NCBI GenBank assembly: GCA_963660435.1
Contig: CAVKYI010000010.1
Coordinates: 1 to 64,000, forward strand
DNA length: 64,000 bases
Source: Hallerella sp963660435
Lineage (GTDB): Bacteria > Fibrobacterota > Fibrobacteria > Fibrobacterales > Fibrobacteraceae
Direction of reading: 5' to 3'
In this document: in pieces, positions 1 to 9,600 of the stretch
How positions within the stretch are numbered: the stretch's first letter is position 1
Layout: each line of letters starts with the position of its first letter
The notes under the pieces: model-generated
Database searches by the model: none
What the model saw: only the letters and a program-made list of their open reading frames with translations
Told to the model about the DNA's origin: nothing
Made by a program: the position numbers and the translations under genes

Positions 1-52
1 CGAGATACGAGCCGTCCTGGCCCGTGATACCGGTAATCAGTGCTGTTTTCAT
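1..52 (-). CDS. gmd: GDP-mannose 4,6-dehydratase, N-terminal fragment (runs off the left edge)
   Basis: Only the first 17 codons are in the window. They read MKTALITGITGQDGSYL, which contains the Rossmann-fold TGITGQDGSYL motif typical of GDP-mannose 4,6-dehydratase (short-chain dehydrogenase/reductase superfamily). That enzyme converts GDP-mannose to GDP-4-keto-6-deoxymannose for GDP-fucose, GDP-rhamnose or perosamine synthesis in surface polysaccharides. The call rests on this motif alone. Other NDP-sugar epimerases share the glycine pattern, but TGQDGSYL is characteristic of Gmd. A TATTTT box ends 7 nt before the start codon and no clear Shine-Dalgarno sequence is present. Confidence 0.75.
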   Translation of the reverse strand, partial: MKTALITGITGQDGSYL

Positions 53-58
53 CGTTTT

Positions 59-65
59 AAAAATA
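59..65 (-). promoter_or_regulatory. Candidate -10/-7 box of gmd
   Basis: On the minus strand TATTTT lies 7 nt before the gmd ATG. This is the same box-to-start distance as at several other genes in the window, and it would give a leaderless or nearly leaderless transcript. No -35 element is evident. Confidence 0.35.
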
Positions 66-172
66 GATATTGAATCGTTTCAAGGGAACCTCTAAAAATT
101 GCCTTGGTCAAGAAAATTCGAGCGAGACCAAGCGATGGCAGGAATAAACGAGGCAGCGCGCCTTAGACGAAA

Positions 173-200
173 ACGAAAAACCTCGGTAGCGAGACCGAGG
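173..200 (-). terminator. Intrinsic terminator of valS
   Basis: Read on the minus strand, a perfect 7-bp stem CCTCGGT/ACCGAGG with a 6-nt loop is followed by a T run. It lies about 30 nt after the valS stop codon. The plus strand also shows CTTTT after the stem, but no plus-strand gene ends here. Confidence 0.8.
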
Positions 201-231
201 CTTTTCGCCATTCGGAAATGCAAGGAGAAAA

Positions 232-2988
232 CTACTTCAGCTCTTCGATCGCCTTTTCGTTCTTTGCGATAATGTCCTGCTGTGTCGCGAGCTTTGCCCT
301 TTCGGCGTTCACGATCGCTTCGGGAGCTCCCTTCACGAACTTTTCGTTCGAAAGCTTGCGTTCGATGGACGCGGCGAAGGACTTCGCCTTTTCGATTTCC
401 TTTTCTAGGCGGGCGATTTCCGCTTTCGGGTCGAGAATCCCTTCGAGCGGAACATAGAGTTCTCCGCCGGGGACTACCGCGCTCGCGCTGAACTTCGGCT
501 TCGGAGCCTTCACCGCGATGGATAGCGATTCGAGGCCGCCGAGTTCCGTGATGATCGAAGCGCATTCCCGGACAGAATCCTCCGTCGCGGAATCATCGAC
601 GCTGAGCACGGCATCTAGCCTTGTCGAAGGACTTACGCTATAACGCCCACGGATCCCGCGCACGCTTTCGACAACGGAGAACGCCCGTTCGAACTTTTTC
701 TCGATATCCAGGTTGACAAGGCTTTCGTCCGCCTTGGGCCACGGGCTGAGAATGACCCGTTCGGAACCCGGGAAAAGCGTCGCGTTCAGTTCTTCGGTAA
801 TGAACGGCATCACCGGATGCAAGAGGTCGATCACGCCGCGCAGAACGTGGGAAAGAAACGCCATCGCGTTCTTCTTTTCCGCATCGAGTACTTGCCGATT
901 GATGACCGACTTCTTGATTTCGAGATAGCTGGAACAGACATCGTCCCACACAAAGCGGTAGAGGAATCCCGCAAGTTCCGCAAAGTGGAACTGTTCGAGC
1001 ATCCGCGTTGCATCGCGGGTCGTCGAGTTCAGGCGCGAAAGAATCCAGAAGTCTTCCAGCTTGAAAAGCTTCTCGTCCATCGGGAGCATTTCCCTTGAAA
1101 GCGCACCGGCCTGTTCGAGATGCGGGTAGAGGAAGCGGCAAGCGTTCCAGAGCTTGTTCGAGAAGTTGCGCCCGATTTCGAACTTTTCGGACGTGTTGAT
1201 TTCGCGACCGTCCGGCTGCTTTTCCTTTTTCACCGGCAGGCGAACGTCCTGGTTGTCGGTGCAGAGGCTCGCCATCACGAAGCGGAGAGCGTCCGTGCCG
1301 TATTTCTCTTCGATGTCCATCGGATCGACGCCGTTTCCCTTGGACTTGCTCATCGTCTGGCCGTTGCCGTCGAGAATCTTCGGGTGGATATACACGGTGT
1401 GGAACGGAACCGTGCCCATGTTTTCCTGGCTGAAGAGAACCATGCGGGCGACCCAGAGCGTAATGATGTCGCGGCTTGTCACCAGCACGGAAGTGGGGTA
1501 GTAGCGTTTGAGCGTTTCCGTCCTGTCCGGCCATCCCATCGTGCTGTGCGGCCAAAGTCCGCTCGAAAACCACGTATCGAGAACGTCCGCTTCCTGTTCG
1601 AGCCGATGACCCGGAATCAGGTCTTCCGGGAGATTCTCTTCGCGGCTGCACACGAGAAATCCTCCGTTCTGCGCCGGATAGAAGTAGATATCTTCCCGAG
1701 AACCGAAAGTCTTTTTCAGTTCGTCTTCCGATGCGTCCGTGTGCCAGATGGGAATGCGGTGTCCCCACCAGAGCTGTCGGCTGATGCACCAGTCGCGCTT
1801 TTCGGCGAGCCAGTCCAGATACTTGTTCGCGTATCGTTCGGGAAGAATCTTGATCTCGCCGGATTTCACCGCGTTCATCGCGTTTTCGGCAAGGACGTCC
1901 ATCTTCACGAACCACTGGTCGCTCAGGTAAGGTTCGATGACCGTCTTGGAACGGTCGGAGTGTCCCACCTGCATCTCGTGGTCTTCGACCTTGAGGAGAA
2001 GACCAAGGTCTTCGAGCCCCTTGACGACCGCATCGCGAGCCGCCTGTCCCTTGAGCCCCTTGAACTCCCCGGCATTTTCGTTCAGGCTTCCGTCATCGTT
2101 CATGATGTTTATCATCGGAAGCTTGTGGCGAAGACCCGTCGCGTAGTCGTTCGGATCGTGCGCCGGGGTGACTTTCACGGAACCTGTCCCGAAATCCATA
2201 TCGACAAGAAGAGCGTCCGCTATCACCGGAATTTCACGGTTCACGAAAGGAACCTTCAGAGTCTTGCCGATGAACTTCCTGTAGCGTTCATCGTTCGGAT
2301 GGACCGCGAGAGCGGTATCGCCCATAATCGTCTCGGGACGCGTCGTCGAAACGGGAATGTAGCCCGAACCGTCCGCGAGCGGATACTTGAACGTCCAGAA
2401 ATGTCCCTTGACCGTCTCGTAATAGATTTCGTCGTCGGCGACCGCGGTCTGGAGCTTCGTGTCCCAGTTTACGAGACGCTTTCCGCGGTAGATGAGGCCT
2501 TTCTTGAAGAGATTGAAAAACGCGAAGCGAACCGCCTTGGCGCACACCGGGTCGAGCGTGAAGCGTTGCCTGCTCCAGTCGCAGCTCACGCCGAGGCTTT
2601 TCAGCTGTTTCGTAATCCGGGCCTCGTATTCGTCCTTCCACTTCCAGATGCGTTCGACCAGGGCTTCGCGACCGATATCGTGGCGCGTCTTGTGTTCATC
2701 CTGGAAGAGCCTCTTTTCGACGACCGCCTGCGTGGCGATTCCCGCATGGTCCGTCCCCGGAATCCAAAGCGTGTCGCGACCGGTCTTTCTGCGGTAGCGA
2801 ACCAGAATGTCCTGGAGCGTATCGTTCAGCGCATGGCCCAGATGCAGCGCACCGGTTACATTCGGCGGTGGGATGACGACGGAAAACGGCTCACCCTTTC
2901 CGCTCGGTGCAAAATCGTTGTTCCTGTCCCATGCGTCGTGCCAACGGGCTTCGACGGCTTTCGAATTGTAGCGTGTTTCCATTTCCAT
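232..2988 (-). CDS. valS: Valyl-tRNA synthetase
   Basis: Class Ia aminoacyl-tRNA synthetase that charges tRNA-Val in the cytoplasm; 918 residues, normal for ValRS. The N-terminal Rossmann core carries the HIGH-type signature HLGH at residues 49-52 (PPNVTGALHLGH). The KMSKS loop appears as TMSKS at 545-549. The large CP1 editing insertion lies between them, an anticodon-binding helical domain follows, and the last ~70 residues (LEKEIEKAK onwards) form the C-terminal coiled-coil arm typical of ValRS. The first ATG is used; a second ATG two codons on is an alternative. It appears to be a single-gene transcript with its own TAGATT box and terminator. No missing motif or frameshift was seen. Confidence 0.97.
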   Translation of the reverse strand: MEMETRYNSKAVEARWHDAWDRNNDFAPSGKGEPFSVVIPPPNVTGALHLGHALNDTLQDILVRYRRKTGRDTLWIPGTDHAGIATQAVVEKRLFQDEHKTRHDIGREALVERIWKWKDEYEARITKQLKSLGVSCDWSRQRFTLDPVCAKAVRFAFFNLFKKGLIYRGKRLVNWDTKLQTAVADDEIYYETVKGHFWTFKYPLADGSGYIPVSTTRPETIMGDTALAVHPNDERYRKFIGKTLKVPFVNREIPVIADALLVDMDFGTGSVKVTPAHDPNDYATGLRHKLPMINIMNDDGSLNENAGEFKGLKGQAARDAVVKGLEDLGLLLKVEDHEMQVGHSDRSKTVIEPYLSDQWFVKMDVLAENAMNAVKSGEIKILPERYANKYLDWLAEKRDWCISRQLWWGHRIPIWHTDASEDELKKTFGSREDIYFYPAQNGGFLVCSREENLPEDLIPGHRLEQEADVLDTWFSSGLWPHSTMGWPDRTETLKRYYPTSVLVTSRDIITLWVARMVLFSQENMGTVPFHTVYIHPKILDGNGQTMSKSKGNGVDPMDIEEKYGTDALRFVMASLCTDNQDVRLPVKKEKQPDGREINTSEKFEIGRNFSNKLWNACRFLYPHLEQAGALSREMLPMDEKLFKLEDFWILSRLNSTTRDATRMLEQFHFAELAGFLYRFVWDDVCSSYLEIKKSVINRQVLDAEKKNAMAFLSHVLRGVIDLLHPVMPFITEELNATLFPGSERVILSPWPKADESLVNLDIEKKFERAFSVVESVRGIRGRYSVSPSTRLDAVLSVDDSATEDSVRECASIITELGGLESLSIAVKAPKPKFSASAVVPGGELYVPLEGILDPKAEIARLEKEIEKAKSFAASIERKLSNEKFVKGAPEAIVNAERAKLATQQDIIAKNEKAIEELK

Positions 2989-2997
2989 AGTGCCCCA

Positions 2998-3003
2998 AAT
3001 CTA
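2998..3003 (-). promoter_or_regulatory. Candidate -7 box of valS (TAGATTTG)
   Basis: TAGATTTG on the minus strand matches the Bacteroidota-type TAnnTTTG element. The core ends 9 nt before the valS ATG, so the predicted transcript start is within a few nucleotides of the start codon. Confidence 0.4.
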
Positions 3004-3010
3004 GAAAACG

Positions 3011-3033
3011 AAAAAGCTCCCGATAAAGAGAGC
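3011..3033 (-). terminator. Terminator after the small lipoprotein gene
   Basis: On the minus strand GCTCTC pairs with GGGAGC (one G-T wobble) around a 6-nt loop and is followed by TTTTT. It separates the upstream lipoprotein gene from valS. Confidence 0.65.
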
Positions 3034-3058
3034 CTTGAATTTGTGAAATTCTTTTTCG

Positions 3059-3577
3059 CTACTTTTCGACGGCCGTGAAGATTTCGATACCCGATTCCGC
3101 GATTACAGACCGATGAAGGATTTTCCCGCCGAGATTCAGGCTGGTAGCGGCATCCAGGGTTCCGATCGTCGCGTTTATCTGCATCGTCGTGTCCATGTGC
3201 AGCGTTCCAAAGCTTGCGAATTGCAGACGGAGAATTCCGTTTTCCACGGACCAGGACCCGCTATCTTCTTCACCACCCACGCCTTCTACGCTGGGATCCG
3301 TCGAATAGGTCAGACTGAACTGCTTGCCTTCCTTCTTGCTGCTTTTGAAGACAAGGACTGACGGGCTTGAAAAGGCGTGAGTCGACAACTGGTAGGAACC
3401 GTCTTCCTTCTGGTAGTAAAGACCGTTCATGTTCCATGTCGCGCCTTCGAGGCATTCTTCCGTGAGACCGCTGGCGCATTTTTCGGCGAGAGAAGCTTCG
3501 CTCGAACTAGACGACGAGCAGGCGGAAAAGAGCGTTCCGGCAAGGGCGATTCCAACAAGGACAAAGGATTTTTTCAT
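3059..3577 (-). CDS. Small Ser-rich lipoprotein of unknown function
   Basis: A 172-residue protein. The N-terminus MKKSFVLVGIALAGTLFSAC is a classic lipoprotein signal with lipobox LFSAC, followed by a run of serines (CSSSSSSEAS), so the mature protein is probably membrane-anchored by its Cys. The rest mixes polar and beta-prone segments with a conserved-looking Cys pair (EKCASGLTEECLEG) and matches no family I recognise. The start is set by a strong GGAGG 7 nt upstream; an in-frame start 24 nt earlier has no such site. It has its own TATATT box and terminator, so it is probably monocistronic. Confidence 0.8.
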   Translation of the reverse strand: MKKSFVLVGIALAGTLFSACSSSSSSEASLAEKCASGLTEECLEGATWNMNGLYYQKEDGSYQLSTHAFSSPSVLVFKSSKKEGKQFSLTYSTDPSVEGVGGEEDSGSWSVENGILRLQFASFGTLHMDTTMQINATIGTLDAATSLNLGGKILHRSVIAESGIEIFTAVEK

Positions 3578-3602
3578 GAGGATTCCTCCGATTTTGTTCA
3601 CT

Positions 3603-3608
3603 AATATA
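3603..3608 (-). promoter_or_regulatory. Candidate -7 box of the small lipoprotein gene
   Basis: TATATT within TATATATTAG on the minus strand lies about 26 nt before the lipoprotein ATG. It leaves a short leader that includes the GGAGG ribosome binding site. It directly follows the T run of the preceding terminator. Confidence 0.5.
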
Positions 3609-3611
3609 TAT

Positions 3612-3636
3612 AAAAAGCCTCCCGATAGGGGAGGCT
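3612..3636 (-). terminator. Terminator of the giant repeat protein gene
   Basis: On the minus strand a GC-rich stem, GCCTCCCC with GGGAGGC, is followed by TTTTTA about 22 nt after the stop codon of the 2434-residue gene. Confidence 0.8.
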
Positions 3637-3658
3637 TCGAAAAGTTTTTGAAAATTGT

Positions 3659-6600
3659 CTAGCGACGACGGCGTTGCTTGCCTGTCGCCTTCTTGTCCGT
3701 TTCCGAGGAAGCGGACGGCTTGGAGGTTGCGGCGGGTTCCGAAGCGCGGATGTCCTTCATCTTGAAGTTCACGTTGATTTCCGCCGTTTCGACCTTGGAA
3801 GAGGCGCCTTCCTTGTCCGTCAGCTTGAAGCCGAATTCGTCGAGACCGTAGAATCCCTTGTTCGGCGTATAGACGAACGAACCGTCCTTTTCGTTGATCA
3901 CGACCTTTCCGTTTTGCGGACGGCGGACCAGCGAGACGCGCGCGTCGAGCTTTCCGTCCGGATCGTACGCTCCGTTCAGAAGACCGTCCTTGGCGTTCAC
4001 CTTGAGTGGCTCGCCTTCACGCGTCTGGTAGGACTGGGACATCGCGACCGGCGGATCGTTCACGGGGATGATGGTGAACTTGGCGGAGGTCTGTGCCGAA
4101 GCGCCTTCCGGATCCGTCACCTTGAACGTAATCGTCTCGGTCGGACCGTTCCAGTTTTCGCGTGGCTGCTTGATGGTGACGATGTTGCGCGCCTTGTCGT
4201 GTTCCACTAGCAACTGCTTGTTGCCGGTGATCGTCCACTTGAGCTCGCTGAAGCTGTTGTCGCGATCGCGCACATACTGGTCGAGCTTGAGCGTCGCGAG
4301 AACGCCGCCGTTTGCGTCTTCCTTCATCGTAACGTCGCGAATCGGACGGATTTCGGGAACGGCGTTCACGTGCTTCACTTCGAAGTTCACGGTGGTCTTT
4401 GCCGTCGCACCGGCAGGATCCTTGACGATGAACGTAATCGCTTCCTTGCCGTACCAATCGACGCGGCTCGGACGGACAATCGCTTCGCGTCCTCCCGTGA
4501 TCATCACTTCGAGGTGACGATTTCCGGTGACGGACCAGCGCAGTTCATGCGGCTTGTTGTCCGGATCGGTCACATACTGGTCGAGCTTGATGGGCTTGAA
4601 CTTGGTGCCTTCGTTTGTCACCATGTCCGGAATCTTTTTCAGCACGGGAGGATCGTTTACCGGAATGACGACGAAGTTCACTTCGACAGAAGCCTTTTCT
4701 CCCGAAGGATCGTAGGCGTTGACCTTGATCTTGTCCTTGCCGTTCCAGTATTCGTTCGGAATCGTCACGGTCAGAACACCGGCGTCGGAAAGGTCATAGG
4801 AAAGCGGATGCTTTACCGTGGGACGCTTCGCCTTGCCCATGCGACCGCGCTTGTCCTTTTGAGCCGGTTCGCCATCGTCGAGCGTCCAGCGCATTTCGGA
4901 AGGCTTGTTGTCCGGATCGACAACGAATTTCGAGAAGTCGATCGGCTGGAACTGTTCCTTTTCCTTGATCTGCTGGACCGGGACATTGTTGAACTTTGGC
5001 GGATCGTTTACCGGAGTGACCGTAAATGTCACCTTCGCGCTCGCGCTCGCTCCCGCCGGATCGGAAACGGTGAGAGTCAATGTCTCGGAACCGTTCCAGT
5101 ATTCGTTCGGCGTGGCAACGCTCATGCGGGATCCGCGGAATTCGACCTTCAGATTCTTGTTGCCGGAGACCTTCCACTTCAGCTCGTTCGGACGGTTGTC
5201 CGGATCGCTTGCGTAGCGGGAAAGGTCGATAGGCTCGAAGCGTTCCTTTTCCTTGATCTTCTGGTTCGGAATCGCCTTGATGACGGGCGGATCGTTCACC
5301 GGGGTGACTTCAAAGAGAACCTGCTGGGTCGCCTTGCCGCCTTCCGGATCCGTCACCGTCACGGTTATCTTTTCGGAGCCGTTCCAGTACTTGTCGGGCG
5401 TCGTTACCACGAGCTGCTTCTTCGCATTGATGGAAGCCTTGAGGCTGCGCGGCTGCGAGACTTCGAACGAGAGCGAGGAAGTCGGGTGGTCCGGGTCGCT
5501 GACGAGAGCGAGCAGATCGATCGGCGCGAAATGTTCCTTTTCCTTGATCTTCTGAGCGGGAATCGGCTTCATGACGGGCGGATCGTTTACGGAAACGACT
5601 TCGAAATCGACGCTGCGGGAATCCTTTGCGCCTTCCGGGTCCGTCACCGTGAAGACGACGGTCCGCTTTCCGTTCCAATACTTGTTCGGAATGTTCAGGT
5701 GCGCGACATGCTTGTCGTCTATCGTGACGGTCAGATCGTTTTCGACCTTGGGCTCTTCGACCTTCGGGGCTTCCTTCTGCTTGGACTTCTTGCCCTTCTT
5801 CGCCTTTGCAGGCGCAGGGGCCGGAGCGGACGCCTTTTTCACCACGGCAGTCCACGTGAGCTGGCTATTCCGGTGGTCGGCGTCATGGACATAGCTGTCG
5901 AGCGGAATGTCCTTGAACGTCTGCTTTTCCTTGATGGTCTGGCCCGGAATGTCCTTCATGACGGGAGGATCGTTTACCGAGGTGATTTCATAGACGACCG
6001 TCGTCGTCGCGGAAGCGCCCTGCGGATCCTTGACCGTAAGCGTCATCGTATCCGGCTTGCACCAGAAATACTTGTTCGGGGCGGTGATGACCAGCTTTCT
6101 CGCCGAAGTGATTTCCGCCTTCAGGTACTTGTTCCCGGAAACGGTCCACTTCATTTCGGACGGCTTGTTGTCCGGATCCTTGACATAGTCGTCAAGAGAA
6201 ACCGCCTTGAAAGTTTCCTTTTCCTTGATTTTCTGGTTCGGAATCTTCGAAATAACCGGAGGATCGTTCACTTCGGTTACGACGAAGTCCATCTTGTGCG
6301 AAGCCTTGCCGCCTTCCGGGTCCGTCACCGTGAAGGTGATGGTTTCCTTGCCGTGCCACTGCGCGTGGGGAACCTTGACATGGACCGTATTGTCCTTGTT
6401 CAGGACGACTTGCAGCTGGCGGTTGCCGGAGAAGCTCCACTTGAGAAGCTTGGACGGATGGTCGGGGTCGGTGGCGAGCGTCGAAAGATCGATCGTCTTG
6501 AACTTTCCGCCTTCGCGAATGGTTTCGCCGGCAGGCGCCTTGTCCGAAATCACGGGCAGGTCGTTTATCGAGCGAACCGTGAAGAGTGCGGTAGAAGTCG

Positions 6601-9600
6601 CCGAAGCGCCTTCCGGATCCGTCGCCGTAAAGGAAATCTTCGCGGCGCCGTTCCAGTATTTGTCCGGGATGACGATTCGCGCGTTGTGGGAATTGTCGAT
6701 TTCGACAGTAAGACCGCTCTTGCCAACCGAGGATGTTTCTTCGGTCGCCTTCTTTCCCTTCTTGCCCTTGGCCTTTGCCGGTGCAGGCTTGGCCGTGGCA
6801 TCGGAAACCTTGACGCTCCACTGGAGATCGGTCTTCTTGTGGTCCGGATCCTGGATCAGGTCGTCGAGCTTGATGACGGCGAACTGCTGCTTTTCATCGA
6901 TGGTCTGGTCCTTGACTTCGCGGACAAAGACCGGCGGATCGTTTACGGAAATCACTTCGAAATCCACCTTGCGGGAATCTGTCGCGCCTTCCGGGTCCGT
7001 CACCGTGAACGTGACGGTCTCCTTGCCGTGCCAGTACTTGTTCGGCGTCGTAATCGTCACCTTGCGGTCGGCGGTCATGGCGAACTTCAGGCTCTTGTTG
7101 CCCGTAATCGTCCACTTGAGCTTGTTATTCGAATGGTCAAGGTCGCTTACGTAGTTGTCGAGCTCGATAGCCTTGAATTCCTGCTTTTCCTTGATGGTCT
7201 GGCCGGGAATATCCTTCATGACGGGCGGATCGTTTACGGACTTGGCCGTAAACTGGACCGTCTGGCGAGCGGAAGCCCCTGCCGGGTCGGTGACGGTGAA
7301 GGTAACCTTTTCCGTCCCGTTCCAGAGCTTGTTCGGCGTCTTGATTGTCGCGATGCCGTCCTTGGATATCGCGATTTTCAAGTCCTTGTTGCCCGAAATC
7401 GTCCACTTGAGAGTCTTGAAGGCGTCATCCGGGTCGTATGTCAGTTCCGCCAGGTTGATATCCTTGAACTCTTCCTTCTCCATGATGATCTGGTCGTTGA
7501 TCTTTTTCAGGACAGGAGGATCGTTTATCGAACGGACAGTGAAGAGCGCGGACTGGGTAGCCTTCGCGCCTTCCGGGTCCGTCACCGTGAATTCGATGAG
7601 ATCGGCGCCGTTCCAGTACTTGTTCGGAGTCGTCACCGTCGCGACAAGCGTTTTCGGATCGACGTTGACGGTAAGTCCCGTCTTGTATCCCTTGGGGGCG
7701 CCCGGAGCGGGCTTGACGTTGAAGGACCAGGTGAGATCGGACAGCTTGTGATCCGGATCCTTTACGATTTCGCCGAGATTGATCGGGGCGAAGGGCTTTT
7801 TCTCGTCAACGGACTGGTTGTTTATCTTCTTGACGAATTCAGGCGGGTCGTTTACCGATTCCACCGTGAATGTCACCTTGCGGGAATCCTTGGCGCCTTC
7901 CGGATCCATGACCTCGAAATTGAAGGTTTCGGAACCGTGCCAGTACTTGTTCGGAATGATTACCGTGAATACGCGGTTCGGGTCAAGCTTGTACTTGAGC
8001 TCCTTGTTGCCCGTAATCGTCCACTTGAGCTTCGCGTTCGGATGGTCGAGGTCGCTCACGTAGCTGTCGAGTTCGATAGGCTTGAACTCCTGCTTTTCCT
8101 TGATGGTCTGGTTCGGGATGTCCTTCATCACCGGCGGATCGTTTACGGACTTGACCGTAAAGACGGCGGTCTGCTTCGCGCTTGCGCCTTCCGGGTCCGT
8201 CACGGTAAACGTGATGTTCTCGCTTCCGTTCCAGAGCTGGTTCGGAATGACGACCGTGGCCGTTCCCGCCTTGTCGATGCTTACTTTCAAATCCTTGTTG
8301 CCCGTAATCGTCCACTTGAGCTTGTCGAAGGAATGATCCGGATCGCTCGCGAGTTCCGCGAGATTGATCGGCGCAAACTGGGACTTTTCCTCGATTGTCT
8401 GGGACTTGATTTCCTTCAGGACAGGCGGATCGTTTACCGAGATGACCGTAAATGTCGCCGATGCGGTCGCCTTTGCGCCTTCCGGGTCCGTTACGGTAAA
8501 CGTGACGACGTTCGATCCGTTCCAATACTTGTTCGGAATGGCGATCGTCGCGACCATCTTGGCGTCAACGTTCACCTGGAGTTCCGGTTGCGTGCCTTTC
8601 GGTGCGCCCGGAGCGGCCTTGACGGAAATGTCGAGCGTGAGATCGGTAAGCTTGTGGTCCGGATCCTTGATAATCTCGCCTAGATTGATAGGCTTGAACT
8701 GTTCCTTTTCCTTGATGGTCTGGTCGGCTATCTTCTTCGTGAATTCGGGAGCGTCGTTCACCGATTCCACGGTAAAGTTCACCGTGCGTTCGTCGGACGC
8801 GCCTTCCGGGTCCGTCACCTTGAACGTGATGGCCTCGGAACCGTTCCAGTATTTGCTCGGCAGGGTAAAGGTCGCCTTGCGATTCGGATCGAGCGAGACC
8901 TTGATGTCCTTGTTGCCTGTGACGGTCCACTTGAGAAGGTTCTTCGCGTGGTCGATATCCGTCACGAACTTGTCGAGCTCGATAGGCTTGAACTGTTCCT
9001 TTTCCTTGATGGTCTGGTCGGGAATGTCCGTCATGACCGGCGGATCGTTGATGGACTTGACGGTAAGCTTGACCGTCGCGGTCGCCTTGCCGCCTTCCGG
9101 ATCCGTCGCCGTGAACGTGACGGATTCCGAACCGTTCCAGTTGATGTTCGGAGTCTTGATCGTCACCATGCGGTTCTTATCGACATCGACCTTCAGTTCC
9201 TTGTTGCCCGAAACGGCTATCTTCAGCTGCGAGAGATCGTGGTCCGCATCGGAAAGATAGTCGTCGAGTACGATAGGATCGAATTCCGTCTTCTCGTCGA
9301 TCGTCATGTCCGGAATCTTCTTGAAAACGGGCAAGTCGTTGATGGAGCGGACGGTGAAGTTTACGTCCTGGCGAGCTTCGGCGCCTTCCGGGTCCGTCAC
9401 CTTGAATGTGGCGACCGCGGAGCCGTTCCAGTATTTGTCCGGGATTTCCACGGTAGCGACATGCTTGTCGTCGATATTGACGGAAAGCGGTCCCGTCGGA
9501 TGTTCCTTGCCGACGCTTTTGACATCGACTTCCCAGGAGAGTTCCGCATTCTTGTGGTCATCGTCCTTGACGAACTCGTCGAGCTTGATCTGCGCGAACT

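Noticed and set aside
1120..3078. A 652-codon plus-strand frame opposite valS
   Set aside because: valS carries all catalytic motifs on the minus strand; the plus-strand translation resembles no protein and is a codon-bias shadow.
4370..8683. A 1437-codon open frame on the plus strand opposite the giant repeat gene (and a 652-codon one at 8948-10906)
   Set aside because: They are exact antisense shadows of the tandem repeats. Their translations are rich in Arg, Val, His and Asp in a periodic pattern, have no ribosome binding site, and exist because of codon bias in the real minus-strand gene.
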